Shown: piece after piece, positions 35,220 through 44,498 of the stretch
Layout of the letters: the number at the start of each line of letters is the position of its first letter
Numbering within the stretch: position 1 is the stretch's first letter
Assembly (NCBI GenBank): GCA_964482135.1
Contig: CAYZWF010000003.1
Location: 1-64,000 of the forward strand
DNA from: UBA11136 sp964482135
GTDB taxonomy: Bacteria; Pseudomonadota; Alphaproteobacteria; UBA11136
DNA length: 64,000 nucleotides
Direction: 5' to 3'
Program-made: the position numbers and the translations under genes
Notes under the pieces: model-generated
Databases searched by the model: none
Told to the model about the DNA's origin: nothing
What the model saw: the letters and a program-made list of their open reading frames with translations, nothing else

Positions 35220-36430
35220 TTGTCCACCTCCGCAAGCACCGGATCGAGGCTTCCCAGCATCGCCACCACATCGGCGAGATAGTCCATATTGCTCGCCCCC
35301 TGCAGGGCCTGGAGATTGACAAACGAGGGAGCTCTCACTTTCATGCGGAAGGGTTTTTCGCTGCCGTCGCTGATGATGTAGAAACCCAGCTCTCCCTTGG
35401 GGGCCTCGACGCAGGAATAGATTTCGCCCGCCGGCACCTTGAAACCGAAGGCGGACAGCTCGAAGTGATTAATCTGGGTCTCCATGGAACAGCTGAGCAA
35501 TGCCTTATCCACCGGAAAGGCCACCTTGGGGTCGTCGGTCTGGAACGGCCCCTCCGGCATGTCCCTCATGCATTGCTCGATGATGCGGGTGCTTTCCCTC
35601 ATCTCGTCGATACGGCACTGCCAGCGGTCGTAACAGTCGCCGCCTTCTCTAACGATGACGTCGAAATCGAGCCGGTCATAAATCTCGTAGGGACAGTCCC
35701 GCCGGATGTCCCAGTCCACCCCCGAGGCCCGCAGATTAGGACCGCTCAGGCCGAGGTCGATGGCGTCTTCCGGGGTGATCACGGCAATCCCCTTGGTGCG
35801 TTGCAGAAACACCCGGTTGCGCGCCACCAGCCGTTCGTAGTCGCTGATGCGCTGGGGAAAAATCTCGCAGAATTCCCGCACCCGTTCGGCAAACCCCTCG
35901 GGCAGATCCTCGCGCACGCCGCCGACCCGGCAAAATGAGGTATGCATGCGGGCGCCGCAGATCATTTCCAGAAGGTCGAGAACCATCTCGCGCTCGCGCA
36001 TGGTGTAGAGCAGCACGGTCATGGCGCCCACGTCCATGGGCAGGGCGCCGGCGATAAGCAGGTGCCCGGAGATGCGCGACAGCTCCGTCATCATGACGCG
36101 GATATACTGGGCGCGTTCCGGCGCCTCGATGTCGAGAAGTCTCTCCACCGCGAGCACGAAGGCCTGATTGGTGGACGGCGGACAGAGATAATCCAGGCGG
36201 TCGGTAAGGGGGATGATCTGGGTATAGGTGAAATCCTCGGCCAGCTTCTCGGTGCCGCGATGGAGATAGCCGATATGAGGATCCACGCGGGCGACGTATT
36301 CGCCTTCCATCTCGAGAACCAGCCTCAGCACCCCGTGGGTGCTGGGGTGCTGGGGCCCCAGGTTGAGAAGAACCTCCTGGGTGCTCTTGCCGTTCTGCTC
36401 GGTCTCGTCCAGTACCGTTACGTCCGTCAT
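35216..36430 (-). CDS. nuoD: NADH-quinone oxidoreductase subunit D
   Basis: NuoD is the 49-kDa subunit that forms the quinone-binding cavity with NuoB. The signature LGPQHPSTHGVLRLVLEMEGE carries the quinone His/Thr. DPHIGYLHRGTEKLAE, CPPSTNQAFVLAVERLL and GPNLRASG are further family blocks. The C-terminus has SAFGFKVPAGEIYSCVEAPKGELGFY and QGASNMDYLADVVAMLGSLDP. Length is 404. NuoC and NuoD are separate proteins here, as in alphaproteobacteria and unlike the E. coli fusion. Both ends have ATGA overlaps with nuoC and nuoE. Confidence 0.97.
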   Translation of the reverse strand: MTDVTVLDETEQNGKSTQEVLLNLGPQHPSTHGVLRLVLEMEGEYVARVDPHIGYLHRGTEKLAEDFTYTQIIPLTDRLDYLCPPSTNQAFVLAVERLLDIEAPERAQYIRVMMTELSRISGHLLIAGALPMDVGAMTVLLYTMREREMVLDLLEMICGARMHTSFCRVGGVREDLPEGFAERVREFCEIFPQRISDYERLVARNRVFLQRTKGIAVITPEDAIDLGLSGPNLRASGVDWDIRRDCPYEIYDRLDFDVIVREGGDCYDRWQCRIDEMRESTRIIEQCMRDMPEGPFQTDDPKVAFPVDKALLSCSMETQINHFELSAFGFKVPAGEIYSCVEAPKGELGFYIISDGSEKPFRMKVRAPSFVNLQALQGASNMDYLADVVAMLGSLDPVLAEVDK

Positions 36431-36981
36431 CTCTTCTCGCCCGGTTGTGGGGAGCCGGGAGGCGAAGAGCCGCCGTCCCAGTCGTTTCCAGGGGTTTTCT
36501 CATCTCCGAAGGGGTTGTAGGCGTCCTTGTAGCCGCGCAGGGGAAAGTCCTTGCGCATGGGATATCCCTCGAATTCCTCCCACATGTAGATTCTGCGGAG
36601 ATCGGGATGGCCGTCGAAGACGATGCCGTACATGTCGTAGGCCTCGCGTTCGTGCCAGTTGGCGGTCTTCCACACCCCCACCACCGAGGGAATTCGCGCC
36701 GAATCGTCGACCCGGCACTTGATCCGCAGCCGCCATTTCAAGGGGACGGAATACAGGTGGTAGACCACCTCGAAGCGGGGCGCTTGCGGATGGCGGTCAA
36801 CCCCGCAGATGTCGGAAAGGAAGTTGAAGCGCAGTTCCGGGTCGTCCTTGAGGAACCAGCAGAGATCGACCACAAGGCCGGGCGGGGCGGCGAAGGTGTG
36901 CATGCCGTGGGAGCAGCCCTCATGGGTCACCTCTTCCCCGAAGCGTTCGGCGATCTTGGTGCAGTAAAGCGGAGCGTCCAC
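36427..36981 (-). CDS. nuoC: NADH-quinone oxidoreductase subunit C
   Basis: NuoC is the 30-kDa scaffold subunit of the peripheral arm. I place the start at GTG 36981, two bases after the nuoB stop. It reads VDAPLYCTKIAERFGEEV and gives 184 residues, the usual size. The open frame extending into nuoB encodes Arg/Gly-rich nonsense. The signature HEREAYDMYGIVFDGHPDLR is followed by PMRKDFPLRGYKD, the NuoC C-terminal block. The GTG start and tight spacing imply translation by coupling to nuoB. The tail SSPPGSPQPGEKR is low-complexity. Confidence 0.93.
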   Translation of the reverse strand: MDAPLYCTKIAERFGEEVTHEGCSHGMHTFAAPPGLVVDLCWFLKDDPELRFNFLSDICGVDRHPQAPRFEVVYHLYSVPLKWRLRIKCRVDDSARIPSVVGVWKTANWHEREAYDMYGIVFDGHPDLRRIYMWEEFEGYPMRKDFPLRGYKDAYNPFGDEKTPGNDWDGGSSPPGSPQPGEKR

Positions 36982-36983
36982 GG

Positions 36984-37487
36984 CTATCCCGCGATGGCAG
37001 ATTCCGGACCGCCCCTTCTTAATACGTGGGATTTCTGGATTTTTTCCTGAAGCAGGAGGAAGCCGTGCATGAGGGTCTCGGGCCGGGGCGGACAGCCGGG
37101 GACATAGACGTCCACGGGAACCACCAGCTCGGAGCCCTGGACCACGGCATAGGTGTTGTACACGCCCCCGGTGGTGGCACAGGTGCCCATGGCGATAACC
37201 CAACGCGGTTCCGGCATCTGGTCATAGAGGCGGCGCACCACGGGGGCGAACTTCTTGGTCACGGTGCCGGCGATGACCATCACGTCCGACTGTCTGGGCG
37301 AAGACCTGAAGACCACCCCGAAACGGTCCAGGTCGTAGCGCGAACAGCCGGTGGCGATCATCTCGATGGCGCAGCAGGCGATGCCGAAGGTCTCCGGCCA
37401 CAGGGCCGATTTCCGCGACCAGTTGATGATGCTGTCGGCGGTGCTGAAAAAGACGTTGTCGGGAAAACGGTTTTCTAGGATTCCCAT
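36984..37487 (-). CDS. nuoB: NADH-quinone oxidoreductase subunit B (N2 cluster)
   Basis: NuoB carries the terminal 4Fe-4S cluster N2, which reduces quinone. Ligands Cys38, Cys39, Cys103 and Cys132 lie in IACCAIEM, GTCATTGG and GCPPRPE. The 167-residue protein is full length. It overlaps the 3' end of nuoA by 13 bases and is followed by nuoC with a GTG start. An N-terminal stretch GILENRFPDNVFFSTADSI is typical of the family. Confidence 0.97.
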   Translation of the reverse strand: MGILENRFPDNVFFSTADSIINWSRKSALWPETFGIACCAIEMIATGCSRYDLDRFGVVFRSSPRQSDVMVIAGTVTKKFAPVVRRLYDQMPEPRWVIAMGTCATTGGVYNTYAVVQGSELVVPVDVYVPGCPPRPETLMHGFLLLQEKIQKSHVLRRGGPESAIAG

Positions 37488-37843
37488 TCCAGCGCTCCCC
37501 TTGCCCAGGCGTAGGCGAAGCCCACCAACAGAAGAAAGATGAAGACGAACATCTCGATATAGCCAAAGAGCCCGATTTCATCGAGCACCACGGCCCAGGG
37601 AAACAGGAACATGGTTTCCACGTCGAAGATCACGAACAAAATGGCGATGAGGAAATACTGTACCTTGAACAGCCCCGCCGCCGCTTCCCCCCAGGGGTCG
37701 ACGCCGCACTCATAGGGCCGGTTCTTCTCGAAATAGGGATTGGATGGACAAACCAGCCTTGAGACGAAGAGTATGACCAGGGCGAGGAAGGTTACGACCC
37801 CCACCATGAGGAAGACCGGAAGGTAATCAATGGGCATTTTCAC
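37475..37843 (-). CDS. nuoA: NADH-quinone oxidoreductase subunit A
   Basis: NuoA is a three-helix membrane subunit at the arm junction. The 122 residues contain the conserved loop NRPYECGVDPWGEA with Glu and Asp, and the second-helix acidic block FVIFDVETMFLFPWA. It has three hydrophobic segments. The start ATG has AGGAG upstream. A 180-bp gap separates it from nuoN. This may contain a secondary promoter for the peripheral-arm genes, though no clear -35/-10 pair was found. Confidence 0.96.
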   Translation of the reverse strand: MKMPIDYLPVFLMVGVVTFLALVILFVSRLVCPSNPYFEKNRPYECGVDPWGEAAAGLFKVQYFLIAILFVIFDVETMFLFPWAVVLDEIGLFGYIEMFVFIFLLLVGFAYAWARGALEWES

Positions 37844-37982
37844 GCGCTCCTATGTTAGCGGTCCCAAAATATCCCGACGGGGCCGGAAGGAGGAATCGCG
37901 GTGGATCACACGGGCTCATGTTCCCTCTCTTTCCTTTAATCATTGAACCACCCCCAGCCTTTAAAGCTAAGCGAAGTTCCCT

Positions 37983-38032
37983 CTGTTTTTCAACCTATCT
38001 TGTTTTCAACCTATTCTGTTTTTTCAACCTAT
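37983..38032. repeat. Three tandem copies of the nuoN 3' end including its stop codon
   Basis: Copies occupy 37983-37998, 37999-38014 and 38015-38032. They share TTTTCAACCTAT on the plus strand. On the minus strand this is ATAGGTTGAAAA, which contains the nuoN stop TGA (38024-38026). The first copy is the coding one and two more follow it. Confidence 0.85.
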
Positions 38033-39475
38033 CCCGGGGAAAACGGCTCCCCGGGCCATATCGAGAAACCACGCCGGAAACAGGCCGATGCCCACCGTCC
38101 CCAGCCCCGCAACCGCGAGGGCAAGGCGCAGGGGCGGCGTCAGCGCCAGATCGAAACTCCGTGCCGGCTCCTTCATGTACATCAGCATGACGATGCGGAG
38201 ATAAAAATAGGCGGCCACCGCGCTCAGCAGCACGGCGATCACCGCAAGCGCCACATGGCCCTGCGCCACCAGGGCGGCGAGGATATAGAACTTGGCGAAG
38301 AAACCGGCGGTGGGAGGAATGCCGGCAAGGGAGAACAGGAAAATCAGCATCAGCAGGGCCAGGCCCGGATGTGACTTGGCGAGGCCGGCATAGTCCTCGA
38401 TGTTCTCGCCGCCGAAATCTCCCTTCCGCATCATGACGACGGTCCCGAATATGCCGAGATTCATGAAGGCGTAAATCAGCAGATAGAGCATGATGCCGGC
38501 AATCCCGTCCTGCCCCCCCGCCACCAGCCCGAGCAGCGCGAACCCGGCATGGGCGATACTGGAATAGGCCAGCATGCGTTTGATGTTGGTCTGGACCAGG
38601 GCGACGAAACTGCCCAGGGTCAGGGTCAGGACCGCGACCACCGTGACCACGGGGAGCCAGATATCATCGACCACCGTCAGCGCCTCGGGGAAAATACGGA
38701 GAATGATGGCGAAGGCGGCAGCCTTGGGCCCCACCGACATAAAGGCGGTAATGGTGGTGGGCGCCCCCTCGTAGACGTCGGGAACCCACATATGCAGGGG
38801 CGCGGCGCCGACCTTGAAAAGGAGACCCGTCACCATGAACACCGTGGCGAGAACGAGCATCGGATCGGAAGGCCCGTCCCGGCTTAGGGTGGCGGCCAGT
38901 TCACTGAGCTGGGTGGCGCCGGTAAGGCCGTAGACGAGGGAGACCCCATAGAGGAAGATTGCCGACGAGACCGCCCCCAGGATCACATATTTCAGCGCCG
39001 CTTCGTTGGAACGGGGATTGTGGCGCATGAAACCGGTCAGCACGTAGACCGACAGGGCCATGAGTTCGAGGCCCACATAGATGGAAACGAGATCAATGGC
39101 CGAGGTCATGATCATCATGCCGGCCAGGGCGAACAGCAGCAGCACGAAATATTCCCCGCGCTCCAGATCCTCTTCTTCCAGGTATTTGGGTGAAATCAGA
39201 ATGACGAGAGCCGTCACCATAAGCACCACGATCTTGAAAAAGACGGCGAATCCGTCAACCACGAACATGCCGCCATAGGCCGGACGGACCGGCCCCGCCA
39301 GGGCGTAGGTGGCGATGGCGGCGGCGGCGACCACGGCCAGGGAAAGAGCGGCGAACAGAACCATGCGTCCGCGTGCGGGGATAAGACTGACCAGCAACAG
39401 CACACAGGCCCCGGCGATGATGATGATCTCGGGCAGGCTGGCGACAATCGAGGCAATGATCATTTCCGTGTTCAT
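38024..39475 (-). CDS. nuoN: NADH-quinone oxidoreductase subunit N
   Basis: NuoN is the antiporter-like membrane subunit nearest the peripheral arm. The 483 residues contain about 14 helices. The proton-channel Glu lies in YVGLELMALSVYVLTGF, the discontinuous-helix Lys in FKVGAAPLHMWVPDVYEGAP, and the second channel residues in IKRMLAYSSIAHAGFALLG. FVALVQTNIKRM and FSLAGIPPTAGFFAKFY are strong NuoN markers. Length and spacing are normal. Its stop codon is embedded in a triplicated short repeat. Confidence 0.96.
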   Translation of the reverse strand: MNTEMIIASIVASLPEIIIIAGACVLLLVSLIPARGRMVLFAALSLAVVAAAAIATYALAGPVRPAYGGMFVVDGFAVFFKIVVLMVTALVILISPKYLEEEDLERGEYFVLLLFALAGMMIMTSAIDLVSIYVGLELMALSVYVLTGFMRHNPRSNEAALKYVILGAVSSAIFLYGVSLVYGLTGATQLSELAATLSRDGPSDPMLVLATVFMVTGLLFKVGAAPLHMWVPDVYEGAPTTITAFMSVGPKAAAFAIILRIFPEALTVVDDIWLPVVTVVAVLTLTLGSFVALVQTNIKRMLAYSSIAHAGFALLGLVAGGQDGIAGIMLYLLIYAFMNLGIFGTVVMMRKGDFGGENIEDYAGLAKSHPGLALLMLIFLFSLAGIPPTAGFFAKFYILAALVAQGHVALAVIAVLLSAVAAYFYLRIVMLMYMKEPARSFDLALTPPLRLALAVAGLGTVGIGLFPAWFLDMARGAVFPGIG

Positions 39476-39487
39476 AAGCGCCCCGCC

Positions 39488-40960
39488 TTACCTGTACGCG
39501 CCATGCACCTGATCCAGCAGGTGCTCGACGGAGACGTGCATGACGTCGAGGAAGGGTTGGGGGTAGAATCCGACCCAGAAAACGAACACCACCAGGGGCA
39601 GGGCCGCCACAATCTCGCGCCCGTCCATGTCCCACATGGCCTCGCCCTTTTCATGGACCGCGGGCCCCAGGGCCACCCTGCGGAACATACTCAGAAGATA
39701 GGCCGCGCTGAGCACTGCGCCGGCCACGGCGAAGGCGCCGATGGTCATGTCGGTGGCGAAGGCGCCGGTCAGGATCAGCAGCTCGCCGACGAAGGCGTTG
39801 GTTCCCGGCACCGCCAGCGACGACAGGGTGAACACCGCCAGCAACACGCCATAAACCGGCGCCACCTTCATCAGGCCGCCGTAATCGCTGATGCGCCGGG
39901 TGTGGGTCCTCTCGTAGATCAGCCCCACGAACAGGAACAGGGCGCCGGTGGTGATGCCGTGATTGAACATCTGCAGGATGCTGCCCTCCAGCCCCCTTGG
40001 ATTGAGCGAGAACAGCCCCAGGGTGACGAAGCCCATATGGCTGATGCTTGAATAGGCCACCAGTTTTTTCAGATCGTCCTGGGCCAGCGCCAGGAAGCCG
40101 CCATAGATGATCGCCACCACCGACAGCACCAGAACCGGCAGGGCGAAATACTGCGAGGCCTCGGGCAGCATGGGCAGCGAGAAGCGCAGGAAGCCATAGG
40201 CCCCCATCTTGAGCAAAACCCCGGCCAGTATGATGCTGCCCGCCGTCGGCGCCTCCACATGGGCATCGGGCAGCCAGGTATGCACCGGCACCATCGGCAC
40301 CTTGACCGCGAAGGCCACCAGGAAAGCCGCAAACACCCAGGCCTGGACAAGGAAGGAATAGTCTCCCTCCATCAGCGCCAGGATGTCGAAGGTCTCGCCG
40401 CCCTGTAAATAAAGCACCAGGATTCCCACCAGGAACAAGACGCTGCCCACCAGCGTGTAGAGGAAGAACTTGAACGCCGCATAGACCCGGTTATCGCCGC
40501 CCCAGACGCCGATGATGAGATACATGGGGATCAGCATGGCTTCCCAGAAAAAATAGAACAGGAACAGATCAAGGGCGCAGAAGACCCCCAGCATCAACGC
40601 CTGCATCACCAGAAGGCTGATCATGAACTGCGCCACCCGGCGCGTGATGGAGCGCCACGAGGCGAGGATGCAAATCCATCCCAGCAACGCGGTCAGGAAC
40701 ACGAACAGCACGCTGATCCCGTCGACGCCAAGGGCGTAGGAGATTCCCAGCGACGGTACCCAGGGAACGGTTTCGCGGAACTGCATGGCGTAGGTGGTGG
40801 TGTCGAAGTCGAGCAGCAGCCGCGTGGCGAGGAGGAAATCGGCGGCGGCAAAGGCCAGGGCGACCCATCGCACCTCGTTGTCGGAACGCAGGAAGGGCAG
40901 AATCACGGCACCCATGACGGGCAGGAAAATGATCAGGCTGAGTATGGGAAATTCGGTCAT
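39488..40960 (-). CDS. nuoM: NADH-quinone oxidoreductase subunit M
   Basis: NuoM is a 490-residue antiporter-like proton-pumping subunit. The channel Glu140 is in LFYFFWEAMLIPMYLIIGVW. The block FAVKVPMVPVHTWLPDAHVEAP carries the helix-7 Lys and the conserved His. QDDLKKLVAYSSISHMGFV and FNHGITTGALFLFVGLIYER follow. These are NuoM-specific rather than NuoL-like. It starts ten bases after the stop of the 588-residue antiporter-like gene and ends 12 bases before nuoN. Confidence 0.96.
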   Translation of the reverse strand: MTEFPILSLIIFLPVMGAVILPFLRSDNEVRWVALAFAAADFLLATRLLLDFDTTTYAMQFRETVPWVPSLGISYALGVDGISVLFVFLTALLGWICILASWRSITRRVAQFMISLLVMQALMLGVFCALDLFLFYFFWEAMLIPMYLIIGVWGGDNRVYAAFKFFLYTLVGSVLFLVGILVLYLQGGETFDILALMEGDYSFLVQAWVFAAFLVAFAVKVPMVPVHTWLPDAHVEAPTAGSIILAGVLLKMGAYGFLRFSLPMLPEASQYFALPVLVLSVVAIIYGGFLALAQDDLKKLVAYSSISHMGFVTLGLFSLNPRGLEGSILQMFNHGITTGALFLFVGLIYERTHTRRISDYGGLMKVAPVYGVLLAVFTLSSLAVPGTNAFVGELLILTGAFATDMTIGAFAVAGAVLSAAYLLSMFRRVALGPAVHEKGEAMWDMDGREIVAALPLVVFVFWVGFYPQPFLDVMHVSVEHLLDQVHGAYR

Positions 40961-40969
40961 GGTGCTCCC

Positions 40970-42736
40970 CTATCCGCCCGCAGCCACGAAATAGACGGCG
41001 ATCCCGGCCACCACCCCGCCCACCATGGCCATGGCGTAATGGGACACCACACCCGTCTGCAGACGCCGCAGGGCCGCCCCCCAGGCCATGGCGGTGCGCG
41101 CCACCCCGTTGACGCAGGCATCCACCGCATCCGTGTCGGTCTTGAGCCCGAGCCGCGCCGAGCCGTGGAGAAAGGGCAGCACCGCCGTATCGGCGAGCCG
41201 GCTCACGGCGCCCTCCCACAGCACCACCGGCTTCTCGGCGAACCACATGAAGAGCCGCGCTCCCTTGCGATAGAACCAGTCGGTATCGATGCTGATGGTG
41301 CGCTCGGGATCGAGCTGGCGCAGCAACAGGACGAAGCCCAGGGCCGTAAACATCAGTATGCCGAGACTGCCGGTCACATGGGCCGCCGTATAGGGTTCGA
41401 AATGAACCGCATAGGGAAGCAGGGAATAGAGCATCCCCGGGAATACGCCGATGGCGATGCACAGAACCGCGGCGATGACCATGGCGGTGAGCATGTTGGC
41501 GGGCGGTTCCTTGGCGCGGAGTCCCGAATCGCGGCCGAAGAACATGTAATAAGGAAGCTTGAGCCCGGTATGGAGGAAGGTTCCCGACGAAGCCAGGGTC
41601 AGCAACAGCGCCACCAGCGCCAGATGATCCTCACCGGCCGCGGCCACCACCATGGATTTGCTGACGAAGCCGCTGAATAGCGGGAAGGCGGAGATGGCGA
41701 AGGCGCCGACCATGTAGAGCGCCACCGTCCACGGCATGGTCTTGTAGAGCCCGCCCATATCGGTGAGCAGGCGCTTGCCGGTCATGTGGATGACCGCGCC
41801 CGCGCCCATGAATAACAGCCCCTTGTAAATGATATGAGCAAACGCATGGGAGGCCGTGCCGTTCATGGCCATCTCGGTGCCGATGCCGACCCCCGCCACC
41901 ATGTAGCCCACCTGGCTGACGATGTGATAGGCGAGAAGCCGCCGGCAGTCGTTTTCCAACACGGCGTAGATGACGCCGTAAAGGGCCATGGCGGTGCCCA
42001 GCCAGATCAGAATCTCGGTTCCCGGATAAACCCGGAGCAACACATAGACGGCGGTCTTGGTGGTGAAGGCGCTCATGAATACCGCACCCGTCACCGTGGC
42101 CTCGGGATAGGCGTCGGTGAGCCAGGCGTTAAGCGGCGGCACCGCCGCGTTGAGCATGAAGGAGATAAGAATAAAGGTGTAGGCCAGGCCGCCGCCCTCG
42201 GCGATGGGACCGAACAGCATGGAGCCGGTCTCCAGGCCGTGCAGCACGATCCCGCCCATCAACAACACGCCGCCCGTGATATGGACCATGAGATAGCGGA
42301 AGCCGGCGCGTGTGGCCGCCGCGTTGTTCGAGGCGAAGACCAGATAGGCCGAGGAGAAGGCCATGATCTCCCAGAACACGAGAAGGGTGAACCAGTCGCC
42401 GGCGAAGACCACGCCAAGCGCGCTTCCCACGTAAAGAAACGCCGCCACATGCTCCGAGGACCGCTCTACGTGCAGTGCGTAGATCATGCCGATCAGCGAC
42501 ATGATGGTGAGCACATGGGCGAAGACGAGGCTGAGCTTGTCCACCTGGCCCGCGATAATGGAGACCCCGGCGAACTCGAAGACGCCAAAGGTTCCCGGCG
42601 TCATGCCCACCACGCTGAGGATGGCCAGCGCGGGCACGAGAATCATCAAGACCTGCCGCGCCCGCCCGCCGAACAGGGGAATCAGGGGCGCCCCGAGGAT
42701 GAAGAGCAGTCCGGGATGGACCCATTCACTCATCAT
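40970..42736 (-). CDS. NuoL/MrpD-like antiporter subunit with C-terminal extension
   Basis: This is a 588-residue membrane protein of the NuoL/NuoM/MrpD family in the position of nuoL. The channel Glu123 is in FWEIMAFSSAYLVF, the helix-7 region in VPPLNAWLTDAYPEATVTGAV with TKTAVYVLLR, and the second-channel Lys in HAFAHIIYKGLLFMGAG. The last 150 residues include DWFYRKGARLFMWF and a long amphipathic stretch, then a final hydrophobic helix (YAMAMVGGVVAGIAVYFV). This layout matches the NuoL lateral helix and anchor. Sequence type is closer to proteins annotated Na+/H+ antiporter subunit D than to classic NuoL. I read it as the distal pump of this complex. Ion specificity is unknown. Confidence 0.88.
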   Translation of the reverse strand: MMSEWVHPGLLFILGAPLIPLFGGRARQVLMILVPALAILSVVGMTPGTFGVFEFAGVSIIAGQVDKLSLVFAHVLTIMSLIGMIYALHVERSSEHVAAFLYVGSALGVVFAGDWFTLLVFWEIMAFSSAYLVFASNNAAATRAGFRYLMVHITGGVLLMGGIVLHGLETGSMLFGPIAEGGGLAYTFILISFMLNAAVPPLNAWLTDAYPEATVTGAVFMSAFTTKTAVYVLLRVYPGTEILIWLGTAMALYGVIYAVLENDCRRLLAYHIVSQVGYMVAGVGIGTEMAMNGTASHAFAHIIYKGLLFMGAGAVIHMTGKRLLTDMGGLYKTMPWTVALYMVGAFAISAFPLFSGFVSKSMVVAAAGEDHLALVALLLTLASSGTFLHTGLKLPYYMFFGRDSGLRAKEPPANMLTAMVIAAVLCIAIGVFPGMLYSLLPYAVHFEPYTAAHVTGSLGILMFTALGFVLLLRQLDPERTISIDTDWFYRKGARLFMWFAEKPVVLWEGAVSRLADTAVLPFLHGSARLGLKTDTDAVDACVNGVARTAMAWGAALRRLQTGVVSHYAMAMVGGVVAGIAVYFVAAGG

Positions 42737-42983
42737 AATAGTCCTCGTCCTTCATGAGCCCCCCCTGGTGACCCAGGAACTTGGAGACGACGATGATGAG
42801 AACGCAGGAGACCAGGCCGAACACGGCCGCCCAGCCGGGTATGGCGTCCCAGAAAAATTCCACATGATGGCGCGGCACAAAAAAGTCGGCGACGAAAACC
42901 AACGCCAGAACCACGATGAACAGCCGCCAGCGGCGCTCCCTGTAGGCCGGGTCTCCGAAGAAATTGACGATCTTCGCGATCAT
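42726..42983 (-). CDS. Small two-helix membrane protein inside the nuo operon
   Basis: An 85-residue protein lies between the two antiporter-like genes. Its ATG at 42983 overlaps the upstream stop as ATGA, and its 3' end overlaps the next gene by 11 bases, so it is translated as part of the operon. It has a basic N-terminus (AYRERRWR), then helices at about 21-36 (LFIVVLALVFVADFFV) and 47-70 (ending VLIIVVSKFL), and an acidic C-terminus MKDEDYYDE. The soluble loop carries the His pair PRHH. No NuoA, NuoK or Mrp subunit motif is seen. I do not recognise a function. A structural or assembly role in the extra membrane module is inference. Confidence 0.8.
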   Translation of the reverse strand: MIAKIVNFFGDPAYRERRWRLFIVVLALVFVADFFVPRHHVEFFWDAIPGWAAVFGLVSCVLIIVVSKFLGHQGGLMKDEDYYDE

Positions 42984-44494
42984 CCCACCACCCCCCGCGC
43001 CAAGGTGAGGAAGTAGCCGGGATAGAGCCCCATCAGCAGGGACAGCAGGGCGGTCACCACCAGGGGTATGGCGACCATGGGAATCTCGCGGATTTCCTTC
43101 GGCGCATCGGCGATCTGGGCGGCGACCTGGGCGCTGTCTTCCTTCTTGAAGAAGGCGGTATAGGTGACGGGCAGAAAATAGGCCGCGTTGAGTACCGTGC
43201 TCACCAGCAGCACCACCAGGAAGACCAGCTCGTGGGCCTCCACCGCGCCCAGCACGAGGTACCATTTACTGATGAATCCACCCGAGGGCGGGACACCGAT
43301 CATGCCCAGCGAACCGATGAAGAAGGCGGCCATGGTCCAGGGCAGCTTGTGGCCGATACCGGCGAGCTGGCTGATTTTTTTACGGCGCGAGGCGCAATAG
43401 ATGGAGCCGGCGCAGAAGAAAAGCGTGATTTTCGACAGGGCGTGGCCGGCGATGTGGACGATGCCGCCGACCATGGCGGCGGGGGAAAGCATGGCCGCCC
43501 CGAGAATGATGTAGGAGAGCTGGCTCGCCGTCGAATAGGCGAGCCGCGCCTTGAGGTCGTCACGGGTCAGGGCGTAGATGGAGGCGGTGATGATGGTGAA
43601 GGAGACCACATAGGCGGTGGCCACGCCGAGGCTCAGAGTCTCCATCAGGTCCACGCCGAAGACGTTGAAGATCACCCGCAGCACGCAAAACACGCCCATC
43701 TTGACCACCGCCACCGCGTGCAGCAGGGCGCTCACCGGCGTCGGCGCCACCATGGCCGAGGGCAGCCAGGCGTGCAGCGGCATGATGGCGGCCTTGGCGA
43801 AGCCCGCCAGATAGCACAGATAGACCACGCTCAGCAGGAGCGGCGAGGCGGCGACCCCGTTCAATAGCCCCCCCGGCACGAAATCGAACGACCCCGCCAG
43901 ATAATAGGTGAGCGCCAGGGCGGCGAGCAGGGCGGTCTTCGAGGCGCCGGCCAGATAGACCAGATAGGTGCGGCTGCCGTGCCAGGACTCCTCGTCTTCG
44001 TGATGATAGACCAGGGGATAGGTGACGAGGCTCAGGGCCTCGTAGAAAATCACCAGCGTGAACAGGTTGGCGGCGAAGGCGCCGCCCACCGCGGCCGCCA
44101 GGGAGACCGCGAAACAGGCGAAAAAGCGCGTCTGGGCGTGTTCCTCCAGGCTCCGCATATAGCCGATGGAATAAACCGCCGCCGCCATCCACAGGAAGGA
44201 CGAGATACTGGCGAAGACCATGCCCAGGGCATCCACCCGGAAGGCGAAATCGGCGCCGGGCAAAATCTGGAACATGTTGTATTCGATAGTACCCCCGGCC
44301 AGCACCACCGGCGCCATGGAGGCGACGATGAGGAACATGATCACGGAGGCACACAGGGTGACTGCGTCCCGAAGGTTGTCGCGGCCGTGGAGCAGGAGAA
44401 TGGCCGCCGCTGCCGCCAGCGCCACGGCGACGGCGAGAAGCGGTCTGACGGATTCGACGGCCTCGGCGGATGCTGCGGATATTGCGGCTTCCAC
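42980..44494 (-). CDS. MrpD/NuoM-like antiporter subunit (additional pump)
   Basis: This is a 504-residue antiporter-like protein with about 14 helices and no NuoL-type C-terminal extension. The channel Glu152 is in VIFYEALSLVTYPLVYHHED. The helix-7 block AKAAIMPLHAWLPSAMVAPTPV holds Lys and His, LLHAVAVVKMGVF follows, and the second channel Lys is in HALSKITLFFCAGS. This makes it the fourth antiporter-like subunit of the cluster. The start is GTG at 44494, placed by the AAAGGG Shine-Dalgarno at the nuoK stop. The first 16 residues are Ala/Ser/Glu-rich. It could be called nuoL2 or mrpD; which is right needs phylogeny. Confidence 0.87.
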   Translation of the reverse strand: MEAAISAASAEAVESVRPLLAVAVALAAAAAILLLHGRDNLRDAVTLCASVIMFLIVASMAPVVLAGGTIEYNMFQILPGADFAFRVDALGMVFASISSFLWMAAAVYSIGYMRSLEEHAQTRFFACFAVSLAAAVGGAFAANLFTLVIFYEALSLVTYPLVYHHEDEESWHGSRTYLVYLAGASKTALLAALALTYYLAGSFDFVPGGLLNGVAASPLLLSVVYLCYLAGFAKAAIMPLHAWLPSAMVAPTPVSALLHAVAVVKMGVFCVLRVIFNVFGVDLMETLSLGVATAYVVSFTIITASIYALTRDDLKARLAYSTASQLSYIILGAAMLSPAAMVGGIVHIAGHALSKITLFFCAGSIYCASRRKKISQLAGIGHKLPWTMAAFFIGSLGMIGVPPSGGFISKWYLVLGAVEAHELVFLVVLLVSTVLNAAYFLPVTYTAFFKKEDSAQVAAQIADAPKEIREIPMVAIPLVVTALLSLLMGLYPGYFLTLARGVVG

Positions 44495-44498
44495 TCCC

